Shown here one piece after another: positions 1 to 10,090 of a stretch of DNA of 59,346 nucleotides. The stretch lies in NCBI GenBank assembly GCA_017436025.1, contig JAFSDX010000241.1, positions 1-59,346 of the forward strand, given 5' to 3'. This DNA is from Thermoguttaceae bacterium (GTDB lineage: Bacteria; Planctomycetota; Planctomycetia; Pirellulales; Thermoguttaceae). The number at the start of each line of letters is the position of its first letter. The stretch's first letter is position 1. The notes beneath the pieces were generated by a model. The model saw nothing but the letters and a program-made list of their open reading frames with translations, did not search any database and was not told where the DNA came from. The position numbers and the translations under genes are program-made.

Positions 1-461
1 CATCTTCACCGTTTTAGCCAACCGCTAAACTCACGGCTTTTTTCCACTTGTCGCTTCATTCGAGCGACTCGTTTATTTTAGCGCCGTTTCAGTTTTCGTC
101 AAGAGCTTTTTTGAAAATTTTTTATTTTCGTTTTCGACTCTCGCCGCTCGACGGCTTTTCAAACTCTACTCGTTTAACTTAGAGTCTCGTTTGTCGTCGT
201 CAGGCTCATCACCAGCGACAGGTAAGAATATACCCCAAGAACCCAAAAGCGCAAGGGGTAATTTCGAAAAATTTCCGAAAAAGTTTTTCTTTCCCGCAAA
301 AACTCTTTTTGTCTTTTGGGCGCGCCTTGAAAATTTTGCGTCGGGCAACCTCCGTTAAGACCGCGCATAAACGCGCTATCGTTCGGCCTTTATATCTCTT
401 CCGCCGTTTTGAAACGACCTAGCGTTTTTTGTTAATTTGCTCGATTTCTCCTCGATAATAC
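1..461. other. A+T-rich spacer without recognisable gene
   Basis: No convincing reading frame lies here. The stretch is rich in T and A runs and shows no clear terminator. The first three bases read CAT, which could be the minus-strand start codon of a gene leaving the window on the left. It is preceded on that strand by a GGTGAAG-like sequence, but nothing more can be said from the edge. Confidence 0.5.
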
Positions 462-489
462 TTGTTTTTCGGACGGCGCTCTATATAAT
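462..489 (+). promoter_or_regulatory. Sigma70-like promoter for the 543 gene
   Basis: TTGTTT (462-467) and a perfect TATAAT (484-489) are separated by 16 bp. Transcription would begin about 45 bp before the start codon at 543. Confidence 0.55.
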
Positions 490-542
490 ATGCACGTCGG
501 AAATATTCAAAGTTTCTTTCCTTCGAACCGTTCGATTCCGCG

Positions 543-896
543 ATGTCTACCGAAATCCTTATCGTCAAAAACCCCCTATTTTACCAAAATCTTGCCCCCG
601 AAGCCTTTGATACGCTAATCGCGGACGGCTCTTGGATTCCGCTTGTTTTCGGCGCCGTCGAAATCGTCGTGCAACGTCATTTTTTTCAACTTTGCGAACT
701 GGATTGGGATTACCTACGCGACGCGCCGCAAAACTTAGACGTCGCTTATTCCAACTATAAGTCGCTTTACTTTAAAGGCCTAGACGCCGACCAAGAATCT
801 TTCGCAAGGCAAGTCGCCGACGAAATTGAAGAAGAAGTTACGGCGAACGCCGCGCAAGCGCTCGCCGCGAAAAAGTCGCAAGAAGAGGAATTATGA
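543..896 (+). CDS. Hypothetical protein, 117 aa
   Basis: I do not recognise this small soluble protein. It has no signal peptide or membrane segment. The N-terminal half is mixed hydrophobic/aromatic (NPLFYQNLAP, WIPLVFGAVEIVV). The C-terminal third is helical and charged, ending in an E/A/K-rich stretch (EIEEEVTANAAQALAAKK). A good promoter sits just upstream, but no clear Shine-Dalgarno sequence precedes the ATG. Codon use matches the surrounding chromosome, so I treat it as a real gene. The next gene converges on it from the minus strand only 22 bp away. Confidence 0.6.
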   Translation: MSTEILIVKNPLFYQNLAPEAFDTLIADGSWIPLVFGAVEIVVQRHFFQLCELDWDYLRDAPQNLDVAYSNYKSLYFKGLDADQESFARQVADEIEEEVTANAAQALAAKKSQEEEL

Positions 897-918
897 CGCT
901 AAATAAGGGGCCGCAAAA

Positions 919-2040
919 CTAATAAACCCTGCTTTTAGTAAACACGTCGTTATTTTGAGCGGGAATTTCAAGCGCCGGACGGCGACTCCAAGGTTCGCCG
1001 TCGCTTAAACCGACGCGCGCTCGCCCGGCTTTCGTCGACGCTTCCCCGTTAACGCTCGCCGAGTCCCCTCTTTCGTTTGCGATATTGGGTAAGACAGCTA
1101 ATTTATAGGGCCCGTTTTCATCGTTTGCCGGCTCGCGCAGGCCGTCGAGCGTTTCGTTTTCCGGCGACGGAACGGAACCGTTTTCCTCCCAGGCAACCGT
1201 TGGAATTTCGTCGACGGCGGCGCTCGAAATCGTCGTCGGACAAAGCGGAGCTTCGGCGCTTTTATCTTGTTCGCCCTCTAAGTTAGAAGACGCTAATTCG
1301 CTTTTCGGCGTTTCTATTCGGAACGTTTCGGAGCGGTTAGCGTCGTTCAGCCCTTGCCAACCGCAATAACACGCGCCCCAAAGTCCCAACGCCAAAACTA
1401 GGCGTCCGCTCAAGCGTTTAACGCGACGCCCCCAAGACCGTTCGGCCGCCAGCGTTGAGCCGACCGATTCCGCCGTTTTTTTCGATTTTAACTTTTTTTC
1501 CTTTGCCTTAGGAACATTGCGTTCCGATTTTGCCGACTTTTCCGGCGTTTTTTCCTCAAACGTCTCCGTTTTGTCGACGCTTACCGAAACGGGAGGCGCA
1601 AAATCCGTTAAAATCGCCTCGTTTTCCTTCGTCGGCAGACTATCGCAACCGTCTTCCCAAGCGATATAATAAAGTCGGCGACGGCAATTTTTCGGCGCTA
1701 CGACGGCTTCTAACGTCGCGTTATTCAAAATATCGCAACACCTTCCCACTTCCGCCAACATCTCCGGCGAGTCCCAACACGCTTCTTCGTAAGCGAGCGC
1801 CAGCTCCGAAGGCGTTTGAGCGTCGAGATACTCGGCGACGACGTTGGCGTCGGGAAAAGATTCCTCCGCGAAAACTTCCGGCGCCCGCAAAGACGCGTCG
1901 TCGACGGCGTCGCGCAAACGTCGGAAAAAACCGGCGCTCCGCTCGCTCGACCGCAATCGACGTTCTAATAAAGCTCGGCGCGTCGTCCCCTCTTCGTCCG
2001 CTTCGATCGCCGAAAATAACGCTTGAAGCGCAAGCCGCAT
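919..2040 (-). CDS. Single-pass membrane protein with anti-sigma-like N-terminus, 373 aa
   Basis: The start is placed at the ATG at 2040 because GAGGGG sits five bases before it. The frame stays open further upstream, but that part is arginine/cysteine-rich and unlikely to be coding. Residues 1-120 are helical and include AEYLDAQTPSELALAYEEACWDSPEMLAEV-type sequence, reminiscent of the short cytoplasmic domains of planctomycete anti-sigma-like proteins (inference). A K/E-rich linker (about 155-205) is followed by one membrane segment (about 212-230) and a polar, probably extracytoplasmic tail of about 140 residues. It lies 139 bp downstream of the larger zinc-ribbon protein on the same strand, so the two may be co-transcribed. 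No catalytic motif is visible, and the function is unknown. Confidence 0.6.
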   Translation of the reverse strand: MRLALQALFSAIEADEEGTTRRALLERRLRSSERSAGFFRRLRDAVDDASLRAPEVFAEESFPDANVVAEYLDAQTPSELALAYEEACWDSPEMLAEVGRCCDILNNATLEAVVAPKNCRRRLYYIAWEDGCDSLPTKENEAILTDFAPPVSVSVDKTETFEEKTPEKSAKSERNVPKAKEKKLKSKKTAESVGSTLAAERSWGRRVKRLSGRLVLALGLWGACYCGWQGLNDANRSETFRIETPKSELASSNLEGEQDKSAEAPLCPTTISSAAVDEIPTVAWEENGSVPSPENETLDGLREPANDENGPYKLAVLPNIANERGDSASVNGEASTKAGRARVGLSDGEPWSRRPALEIPAQNNDVFTKSRVY

Positions 2041-2179
2041 CTTTCCCCTCGTTTCCCTATTTTTACATCGACAACGTCGACGCGTCGGCGCCAACGCTAA
2101 AATTATTCGATTTAATATAATCAAAAATCGAGAAACGGCGCAAGAGCGTTTTCGCAAAATTTCAAAAAACGTCCGTTTT

Positions 2180-4762
2180 TTAATCCGCGTTGCCCTCCGT
2201 CGCCCAATCGGCTAAACGAGCGGTCAACCAGCGACGCAAGGCGCGTTGATTCGGTTGACTTTGCCGAACAATCAAGCAAGACGACTCGAAGTCGAGCCAA
2301 ATTACGGCGTTTTGTTCGCTTAACGGCGTCTTCCCAGACAACGCGTTTTCACCGACTTCCCCATTTCCTCCATTTTCTTTAACGACAACATTTCCCCCAT
2401 TTCCTTCAACTTCGTTTTCCGCGACAAACAACGATTCCTCTTCGTTCCCGACACTTCCCGCGTTTCCGCTATTCGCCGCGTCCTCCATAATCCCCGCAAC
2501 CTCTTCTCTCGTCCCAACTTCGCCGTTCTCCGCAATCTCGCTATTTTCGCCGTTCGACGCCCCGCTTGTCCGCCAAGTTTCCGGCGCGATCGTTCGTTTA
2601 ATCTCTTCGACAAGAGCGCGAGCCTCGTCAAGCGTCGGGCGAGCCCCGTTTTCGCCGACTAGCGAAAAAAACTCGACGGTTCGATAATTTTTCGCCGCGT
2701 CTTTTCCCGTCAAAAAAATCAAATTTTCACTTAAAATCAAGTAAGTCGCGTCAAGCGGTTCTAAAATTTCGCTCAAAATTACGTCGAGCGTTCCATTTTC
2801 AATTCGCGCCGCTGTCGTCGCGTCGCGTCCGACGCCCGCTTCAATCAACGTCGCGTCGTCCCAAAACACTTGTATTTTTTGTGATTTTTCAAGAATTTCG
2901 ACGGCGTTTTGCAACGCGAGGGGCGTTAACGGCGCAAAAGTCGTTTTTTTCGTTAATCTTTCCCAACCTAATTTTTCGGGAATAATTCGTTCGGGCGCCG
3001 CGTCGCTTTGCGGCTCAAGCCCGCGAATCGCGCGCAGACCCTCCAATAAAATTTTTATTTTCTCCCTGTTTTGTCCGTTTTGACTAATCGCTAAACTCGC
3101 GCCGTCGACCGACAAGTTAGCCTTTCCGCCGTTTTCGTCCCAAGTTTCGGGCGCGACGGTCGACTTAATCAACGCGGCAAGACTTTCCGACGTCAATCTA
3201 TTAGGAAGTTCAAACATATCAAGACGCGTCGCGTCGGCGCCAACGCCGCCCGCCGTTAAATCCGCGACGGCGATCCGTTCTTCGATCAATCGTTCCGAAT
3301 CGCAGTCGAGCGGACGAATTAGGACGCGGTCTTTTTCTTTGCAAACCTCCCAATTTAACAATTCGGCGACTTTTTCCAACGCTTCGCCCGCAGTCGCGTC
3401 GCGCAACGCCAAATCGAGCGTCGCGCCGGTCGAAGGACGCGTTAAAACAAACGTTTCAAGCTCGGGAACGATCGAAACGCCGGTAAATTCCGACAATAAA
3501 CGAACGGCGGCGACCGGAGACGAAGGAAATTCGATCGATTTAATCGGGAGCGCGAGCCGAGCGTCGACGTCGATTTCCTTGCGTTCGCGTCGCAACGTCG
3601 GAAGCGCGCCTTGCAACGTCGGATTCGTCGTCGACGCGACGCCGCTCCAATCGACTTCGACGGGTTCGTCGGCGTTTTCGGAGTCGACGTTTTGGTTTGC
3701 GCGCTCAAAATCGGCCTCGTTAAAACCGGTCGCGTCATTAGAACCGGCTAATTTTTCTCCCTCCGCCGTTTCTTCGTCTTCAGTTCCGAGCGCGCCAAGC
3801 TCTTCACCGTCCTCGACGTTCGGCGCCTCCTCCGCTTCTTCCCCTAAATCGCCCAAAGCGCCAAACTCGTCGCTTTCCGGCGCGTTTTCAACGGCGGACG
3901 TCGTTACGTTCGACCCGTCTTCTCCCTCCGCGTCAACCTCGCCGTCTTCCCTATTTTCGCTGTTTTCACTTGGGTCGACGTTTCGCTCCTCCGCTTCGCC
4001 CAACGTTTCGGCGTCGCCGTCGTCCGTCGCGTCCCCTAAAACCGACGCGTTTTCGCCAAGTCCCCCGCTCGACGTTTCTTCGTCATTCTCCTCAAACACT
4101 CCAATTTCCGCGTCTTCGCCGTCTTCAAGGGTCGTCGAATCGTTTCCCCAAAATTCCGTTTCGCTCTCGTTCTCGCTCGTTCGCTCTTCGATCGCCAACG
4201 GCGCGAACCCGCCGACCTCGCCTTTTATTTCGTTCGACGCGCTTGCCTCATTCCCTTCATTTTCCCCATCTTCTCCAATCTTACCGTTTTCGCCCCCGAC
4301 GTTCGTTTCGACGTTCGTTTCGGCGGTCGGCGACGACTCGTTGTTAAACCCGCGCAAACCGACAAACGCCAACGCGCCGACAAACGCCAACGCAATACCG
4401 CTCGCCGCCAACTTTCCGCCCCCTCGCGACCGTTCGAGCGGAACGCCGTTTTCTCCAGTTTCGCCAACTTCCCCATTCTCGCTCTTCTCGCCGTTCGTCG
4501 CGCTTTCGCTCGAACGCTTATCTTGCGCGATCGCTTCAAACGTCGACGGTTCGAAATCTTGCGCGACTCCTTTAACCTCCGCGTCCCCCTCGTTTTCGCC
4601 GCTTTGCGCAAGTCCCGCGTTCTCCGCAACCTCCGCCTCTACGACCGGCGTCATCCCGCCGCACTTCGGGCAAGCGATAATTTGGCCGATCAACTCGGGA
4701 TCGGTTACCGCGAAAACCGATTCGCAAGAAGGACAAGTGATTTGAAAAAGCGATTCGCCCAT
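2180..4762 (-). CDS. Zinc-ribbon / acidic linker / STN-like membrane protein, 860 aa
   Basis: The N-terminus carries a four-cysteine zinc ribbon (C10, C13, C31, C34, MJ0042-like). It is followed by a G/E/N-rich acidic stretch, one transmembrane segment at about 117-136, and some 250 residues of very acidic, E/D/G/N-rich low-complexity sequence. From about residue 400 the protein becomes folded. The segment around FPSSPVAAVRLLSEFTGVSI and DATAGEALEKVAELLNW looks like the secretin/TonB short N-terminal (STN-like) fold, and similar units recur towards the C-terminus (inference). A ribosome-binding site (AGGCGGA) lies seven bases before the ATG. Planctomycetes often carry large proteins of this build with unassigned function. 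It probably forms a unit with the downstream 373-aa membrane protein. Confidence 0.65.
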   Translation of the reverse strand: MGESLFQITCPSCESVFAVTDPELIGQIIACPKCGGMTPVVEAEVAENAGLAQSGENEGDAEVKGVAQDFEPSTFEAIAQDKRSSESATNGEKSENGEVGETGENGVPLERSRGGGKLAASGIALAFVGALAFVGLRGFNNESSPTAETNVETNVGGENGKIGEDGENEGNEASASNEIKGEVGGFAPLAIEERTSENESETEFWGNDSTTLEDGEDAEIGVFEENDEETSSGGLGENASVLGDATDDGDAETLGEAEERNVDPSENSENREDGEVDAEGEDGSNVTTSAVENAPESDEFGALGDLGEEAEEAPNVEDGEELGALGTEDEETAEGEKLAGSNDATGFNEADFERANQNVDSENADEPVEVDWSGVASTTNPTLQGALPTLRRERKEIDVDARLALPIKSIEFPSSPVAAVRLLSEFTGVSIVPELETFVLTRPSTGATLDLALRDATAGEALEKVAELLNWEVCKEKDRVLIRPLDCDSERLIEERIAVADLTAGGVGADATRLDMFELPNRLTSESLAALIKSTVAPETWDENGGKANLSVDGASLAISQNGQNREKIKILLEGLRAIRGLEPQSDAAPERIIPEKLGWERLTKKTTFAPLTPLALQNAVEILEKSQKIQVFWDDATLIEAGVGRDATTAARIENGTLDVILSEILEPLDATYLILSENLIFLTGKDAAKNYRTVEFFSLVGENGARPTLDEARALVEEIKRTIAPETWRTSGASNGENSEIAENGEVGTREEVAGIMEDAANSGNAGSVGNEEESLFVAENEVEGNGGNVVVKENGGNGEVGENALSGKTPLSEQNAVIWLDFESSCLIVRQSQPNQRALRRWLTARLADWATEGNAD

Positions 4763-5092
4763 CGTTTATTCCGCCTATTTTATCCGATCGTTAAAATCGT
4801 TCGCAACGTCGAACGTCGAGCGCGTTTCGAAGCGAAAAAAAAGAAGAAATCGCTCGCAAAACGACCGGTTTTCCGGAAAAAAGCGCCCGCGCCGCTCGAC
4901 AAAACGGCCGCGACGTTTATATTAATATTAATGACGTTATTATTATCGGCAAGACCGCCCGCAAAATGAACGCGTTCCGACGGCGGCGCCCCGATTTATT
5001 CCCTTTCGCCGCCGTCGTCTCTTCTCCCAAACGTCGACGGTTCGCGAACGCAACCTTGCCAACGCACTTTACCCAAGCCAAAAAAGCGAAAA
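4763..5092. other. Divergent spacer between zinc-ribbon gene and hisD
   Basis: No gene is seen. A very A+T-rich patch at about 4916-4950 (TTATATTAATATTAATGACG) resembles patches before several other genes here and may hold the hisD promoter. Confidence 0.45.
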
Positions 5093-6457
<1,365 letters not shown>

Positions 6458-6718
6458 CGCGGCTTGCCCAACCTTCGCGTTTTACCGTCGAGCGGCGTCG
6501 GTCGGCGGCGTCCTTGCGCGACGGTTCCGACCGGTTCGTTCGCCTCCGCCGCCGCGAAGACAACGCGATTCCCTCATTTTCCGCATTTTACCGCCGTTTA
6601 ACGTTCGAACGTCGGCGACGTTCGGGCGTCGGCGTTGTTTCGTCGCGACGGCGGCGTTGGGTTCGCCCGTCGGTCGTCGCGGTTTCCCCCCCCTTTATAT
6701 TAATAAGGAATCCTAACG

Positions 6719-7534
6719 ATGACGTTGTTCAACGCTTTCGCGAAAACCGTTTCGGCGTTCGCGCTCGGCGGCGTTCTCTTCGGCGCCTCCGCTTCCGTTC
6801 TCGCGCACGACCTTTACGTTCCGAAAAACGAAAACGAATCTTACGGTTATAACGATTCTCCGAAGCAATGGTGGAGCGAATACCGCGTTCACGACCCGAA
6901 ACGCCCGCTCCCGAAGCGTCTCAACCTCGACCCGCCGACCTACTTCGCGCCCGCTCCGGCCGACGCTAAAGTCCTCTTCGACGGAACGAACCTCGACGCT
7001 TGGCAACCGACGCAATGGAAGCTCGTCGACGGCGCCGTCGAATGCGTTTCCGGCCGTCTCGCGACGAAAGAAAAGTTCGGCGCGTTCCAACTTCACCTCG
7101 AATGGAAGTGCCCGGCGAACTTCGAAGGGAACTGGGGCGACCAAGGGAACAACGGCGTCATCCTTCAAGGCGCCTACGAAATCCAAGTTTTCGACTCGCA
7201 CAAAATCAACAACTACCCGGACGGTTCCTGCGGTTCGGTTTACGGTCAAACGCCGCCGCTCGTCAACGCTTGCGTTCCGGCCGGCAACTGGCAAACCTAC
7301 GATATTTTCTTCACCCCGGCGAAATTCAACGAAGCCGGCGAATGCGTTGCGAATCCGCGCGTTACGATTCTGCAAAACGGCGTGTTGGTGCAAAACAACC
7401 AAGAAATTTACGGCACGACGTCGCACTTCAACCTGCCGGGCAAAAATCACCCGAAAGAAAAGGGCCCGATCGCGTTCAGCGGACACGGTTGCCCGGTGCA
7501 ATTCCGCAACGTTTGGATTCGTCCGCTCGACTGA
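6719..7534 (+). CDS. Secreted DUF1080 (3-keto-disaccharide hydrolase-like) protein
   Basis: This 271-aa protein has a signal peptide (about 1-29, ending ASASVLAHD) and one DUF1080/concanavalin-like domain. Domain hallmarks are VLFDGTNLDAWQ at the start, the FQLHLEWK strand, the GNNGVILQGAYEIQVFDS core and the closing IAFSGHGCPVQFRNVWIRPL. Members are secreted sugar-binding or 3-keto-glycoside-cleaving enzymes, very numerous in planctomycetes. The actual substrate cannot be read from sequence. AAGGAATCC lies about eight bases before the ATG, and an A+T-rich TTTATATTAATAA patch immediately upstream is a likely promoter. It converges with the GDPD gene across a bidirectional terminator. Confidence 0.9.
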   Translation: MTLFNAFAKTVSAFALGGVLFGASASVLAHDLYVPKNENESYGYNDSPKQWWSEYRVHDPKRPLPKRLNLDPPTYFAPAPADAKVLFDGTNLDAWQPTQWKLVDGAVECVSGRLATKEKFGAFQLHLEWKCPANFEGNWGDQGNNGVILQGAYEIQVFDSHKINNYPDGSCGSVYGQTPPLVNACVPAGNWQTYDIFFTPAKFNEAGECVANPRVTILQNGVLVQNNQEIYGTTSHFNLPGKNHPKEKGPIAFSGHGCPVQFRNVWIRPLD

Positions 7535-7653
7535 CGCCGGTTGTTCGAGCGTCGCCGCTATCGCCGCAACCTCCGACGGTTTAACGTTTTACCGACGTTA
7601 ACCGTCGAACGCGGCGAGCCGAAGCGGCGTCTTAAACGCGTTTAAAATCGAAT

Positions 7654-7702
7654 AAAAAAGACGCCGATTTTCGTTCTTTCGAACCGAAAACCGGCGTCTT
7701 TT
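7654..7702. terminator. Bidirectional intrinsic terminator
   Basis: A long inverted repeat (AAAAGACGCCG...CGGCGTCTTTT, with inner CGAA pairs) has an A-run on one side and a T-run on the other. It lies between convergent genes and can serve both. Confidence 0.85.
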
Positions 7703-7728
7703 GCGTTAGCGCGACTTCTTAAACGACG

Positions 7729-9756
7729 TTACTTCGCCGCGCCGCCGAGGAAACCGCGTCGCCGCGCCTTCTCGTAAGCGCCGATCAAATGAAAGACGCC
7801 GCAACTCGAAATTTGGTCGAAATCGGGCGTTTCGAGCGCTTCCCGAAGAACGCGCTCCGCCTCGGCGTTAAACGAGGTCGCGTTCGCCGAATCGACCGCT
7901 TGCGTCAGCGCCAATTCTCCGCAAGCTCGGGGCGCGTACCAAGTCTTTCGGTATTCGCCGACGAGCCCGCCCGCTTCCCGCCAACTCGGCGCGAGTTCCG
8001 TTAAATCGCGACTTTTCAACGTTTGCAGCGCGCCGTTTTGCCGTTTCGCCGCCAATTTCGCGACGAAATCGGTCGTTTCGGCGAGCGTCTTTTTCAGTTC
8101 CGCGTCCGGTTCGAGCCGCCAAAGAACGTCGAGCGATTCTTGCATTTGCAGCAGCGCGTAAGTCGCGACCGCGTTCTGCAACTTGACGTTTTCCCGAATA
8201 TGCGCCGACTGCGCGACCGTTTCCGGCGCCCAACGCCGCCAAAGCGTCCAATATTCGTCCGCTTTTCCGTCGTTCCCGGAGCGTTTCGCGACGTCCCAAG
8301 CGACCGCGTAAAGCGCCGTCAGTCGCGCCGCCTCGTGATCGTCGACGTTCGCCATTCGGCAAATCCCGCGTCGGCAACGGGTTCCGTCGGAGCAAAGAAA
8401 ATCGAAATCGTTCTCCGGAACGACGTTTCGCGTCATTCGGTCGGCGATCGCGAAGAGAATTTTGGCGGCGCGTTCCTTCGTTTCGTCGTCGGAGAGGGGG
8501 GAGCGCCAATATTCCCAAACCGCCAGCGCGAGGTGCGTTACTTGGTCGCGCGAACTGTTGATATACCAAGACTTCGGCGCTTTCGGGCTGACGCCGCGAG
8601 CGACGAACCCGGGCGAGCCGGAAACGGTCGTCAAGAGTTCGAGCCCTTCGAAGACGTCGCGCGCTTTCGCTTTAAGCGTTTCGTCGCCGGTCGTCGCAAA
8701 GCGGTCGACGAGCGCGGTCAACACGACGCCGCCGGAAATCGCGCAATCTTCCATCGCCGTCCCGTACCCGCATTCGTTCGGGTAAAGACGCGCGACTTCC
8801 TCCTCGGTCGGCAGACAGTCGAGCGTTTTCCCGACTTCGCGACTTTCGATAAAGTCGTAAAACAGCTTCGTTTGCGGCGAATAAAAGTTGCGCCAAGCGA
8901 CGGCCCAAGCGCGGTCGACTTGCGTCGCAAGCTTGCGTTCCTCGACCAACGGGAACAGCGACAAGTCGTCGACGAGCGGGAAATCGATTCCTTCGCTCCA
9001 CATCCGCTTCACCTCTTCCGGGTCGTTCGTTCCGAAGCAGTTGATTCGGACGCCGGCCGCCTTCAATCGCGCCAAATCTTCTTGCGTGTAAACGCCTTTC
9101 ACCAGCTGGACGAACTCCGTTTTCAGCTCGAGCGTCAAGTCGACGTAAGCCTTCGAGTCCTTCCCTTGCCGCGTCATATTGCAAGTCAAAATATCCGGTT
9201 CGACCGCCCGCGCCGCCAAGATGTTCTCCTTCGTCGTCGCCAAAAACGCTCGGTCGAGCCGCTTTTGCTCGACGATGACCGCGACGACTTTCGCGACCGC
9301 CTCGACCGGCCCATAATAATGCACGTTAATCCAAGTATCGCGCGGCATCACCGCCAACGCTTCTTCGAACGTCGGGACGGTCGCCCCCTTGAACGCTTCG
9401 CCAAACTTGATTCCGGCGTCGAAACTCTTGATTTCGGCGAGCGTAAGTTCCGCGACTTTCCCCTTTCCGGTCGTCGTTCGGTTCACCGTCGCGTCGTGCA
9501 TAACGATCAGCGCCCCGTCCTTCGAAACGCGAACGTCCAGCTCGATCTGTCCCGCGCCCGCCTCCGCGGCCATTTTGAACGCTTCGAGGGTATTCTCCGG
9601 CCCGTTCCGCATTGTTCCGCGATGCGCGCAAAGCCCGCGACTCGGCGTTTTAAGAAGCGGCGTCGAATCCCCGCGCTCGGCCCGAACCGCGCCGACGCCC
9701 AGCGTCGCGGTCAGAAGCGCCGCCAACGCTAACGTTAACGTTCGCAACGTTTTCAT
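7729..9756 (-). CDS. Secreted GDPD-fold protein fused to an all-helical domain, 675 aa
   Basis: The start is set at the ATG at 9756, where GGGAGG lies upstream and a signal peptide (1-26, ending GVGAVRA) begins. Residues 40-270 form a glycerophosphodiester phosphodiesterase (GDPD) barrel. H45 is in AHRG, ENTLEAF follows, E72 and D74 (IELDV) are metal ligands, and H87 (MHDATVNRTT) is the second catalytic histidine. The strand that usually reads INIEIK, and supplies the third metal-binding Glu, reads INVH here. Residues 290-675 form an all-helical region rich in paired Trp/Tyr (EYWTLWRRWAP). It resembles an alpha/alpha-toroid glycosidase or lyase scaffold, with no assigned activity. It probably acts in the periplasm on phosphodiesters or a related substrate; catalysis is uncertain. 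Confidence 0.85.
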   Translation of the reverse strand: MKTLRTLTLALAALLTATLGVGAVRAERGDSTPLLKTPSRGLCAHRGTMRNGPENTLEAFKMAAEAGAGQIELDVRVSKDGALIVMHDATVNRTTTGKGKVAELTLAEIKSFDAGIKFGEAFKGATVPTFEEALAVMPRDTWINVHYYGPVEAVAKVVAVIVEQKRLDRAFLATTKENILAARAVEPDILTCNMTRQGKDSKAYVDLTLELKTEFVQLVKGVYTQEDLARLKAAGVRINCFGTNDPEEVKRMWSEGIDFPLVDDLSLFPLVEERKLATQVDRAWAVAWRNFYSPQTKLFYDFIESREVGKTLDCLPTEEEVARLYPNECGYGTAMEDCAISGGVVLTALVDRFATTGDETLKAKARDVFEGLELLTTVSGSPGFVARGVSPKAPKSWYINSSRDQVTHLALAVWEYWRSPLSDDETKERAAKILFAIADRMTRNVVPENDFDFLCSDGTRCRRGICRMANVDDHEAARLTALYAVAWDVAKRSGNDGKADEYWTLWRRWAPETVAQSAHIRENVKLQNAVATYALLQMQESLDVLWRLEPDAELKKTLAETTDFVAKLAAKRQNGALQTLKSRDLTELAPSWREAGGLVGEYRKTWYAPRACGELALTQAVDSANATSFNAEAERVLREALETPDFDQISSCGVFHLIGAYEKARRRGFLGGAAK

Positions 9757-9984
9757 TTTCGTTTTCCTCCCGATTCTTCCGTTTTTTTTCCGATCTTCCG
9801 ACTTTCTCCGCCGCGTCGCCGACGTTCGACGGCGCGGCTCGTTTCCGTCGATTATGCAAGGTCGGCGCCCGGAAGTCAAGCGAAAAAAACGCTTTTCGCT
9901 CAAAAAACGCGATTTTTCCCGAAACGCTCCTCCAAAACGGCGAGAAAACGTCAAGAAAGCGCCGAGAAAAACCGCGTTCGCCGC

Positions 9985-10013
9985 TTGACTTTTCCGGAAA
10001 TCGCGATTATACT
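9985..10013 (+). promoter_or_regulatory. Strong sigma70-like promoter for uppS
   Basis: TTGACT (9985-9990) and TATACT (10008-10013) are separated by the ideal 17 bp, about 75 bp before the uppS start. Confidence 0.8.
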
Positions 10014-10090
10014 GGAAACTCTTGCGGCGCGTTCCCTTCCTCGAGCGACCGCCGCGTTTCGTTTCCCCCCTTTTGACAAAGGAACCCGCG

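Noticed and set aside
1..3. Possible start codon (minus strand) of a gene leaving the window
   Set aside because: Only three bases are inside the window; nothing can be verified.
3339..4745. Long plus-strand frame (468 codons) opposite the acidic protein
   Set aside because: It is serine/proline-rich because it mirrors the GAA/GAC-rich minus-strand gene; no motif or ribosome-binding site supports it.
8023..9732. 569-codon plus-strand frame opposite the GDPD gene
   Set aside because: Antisense composition artefact; no start signal or domain.
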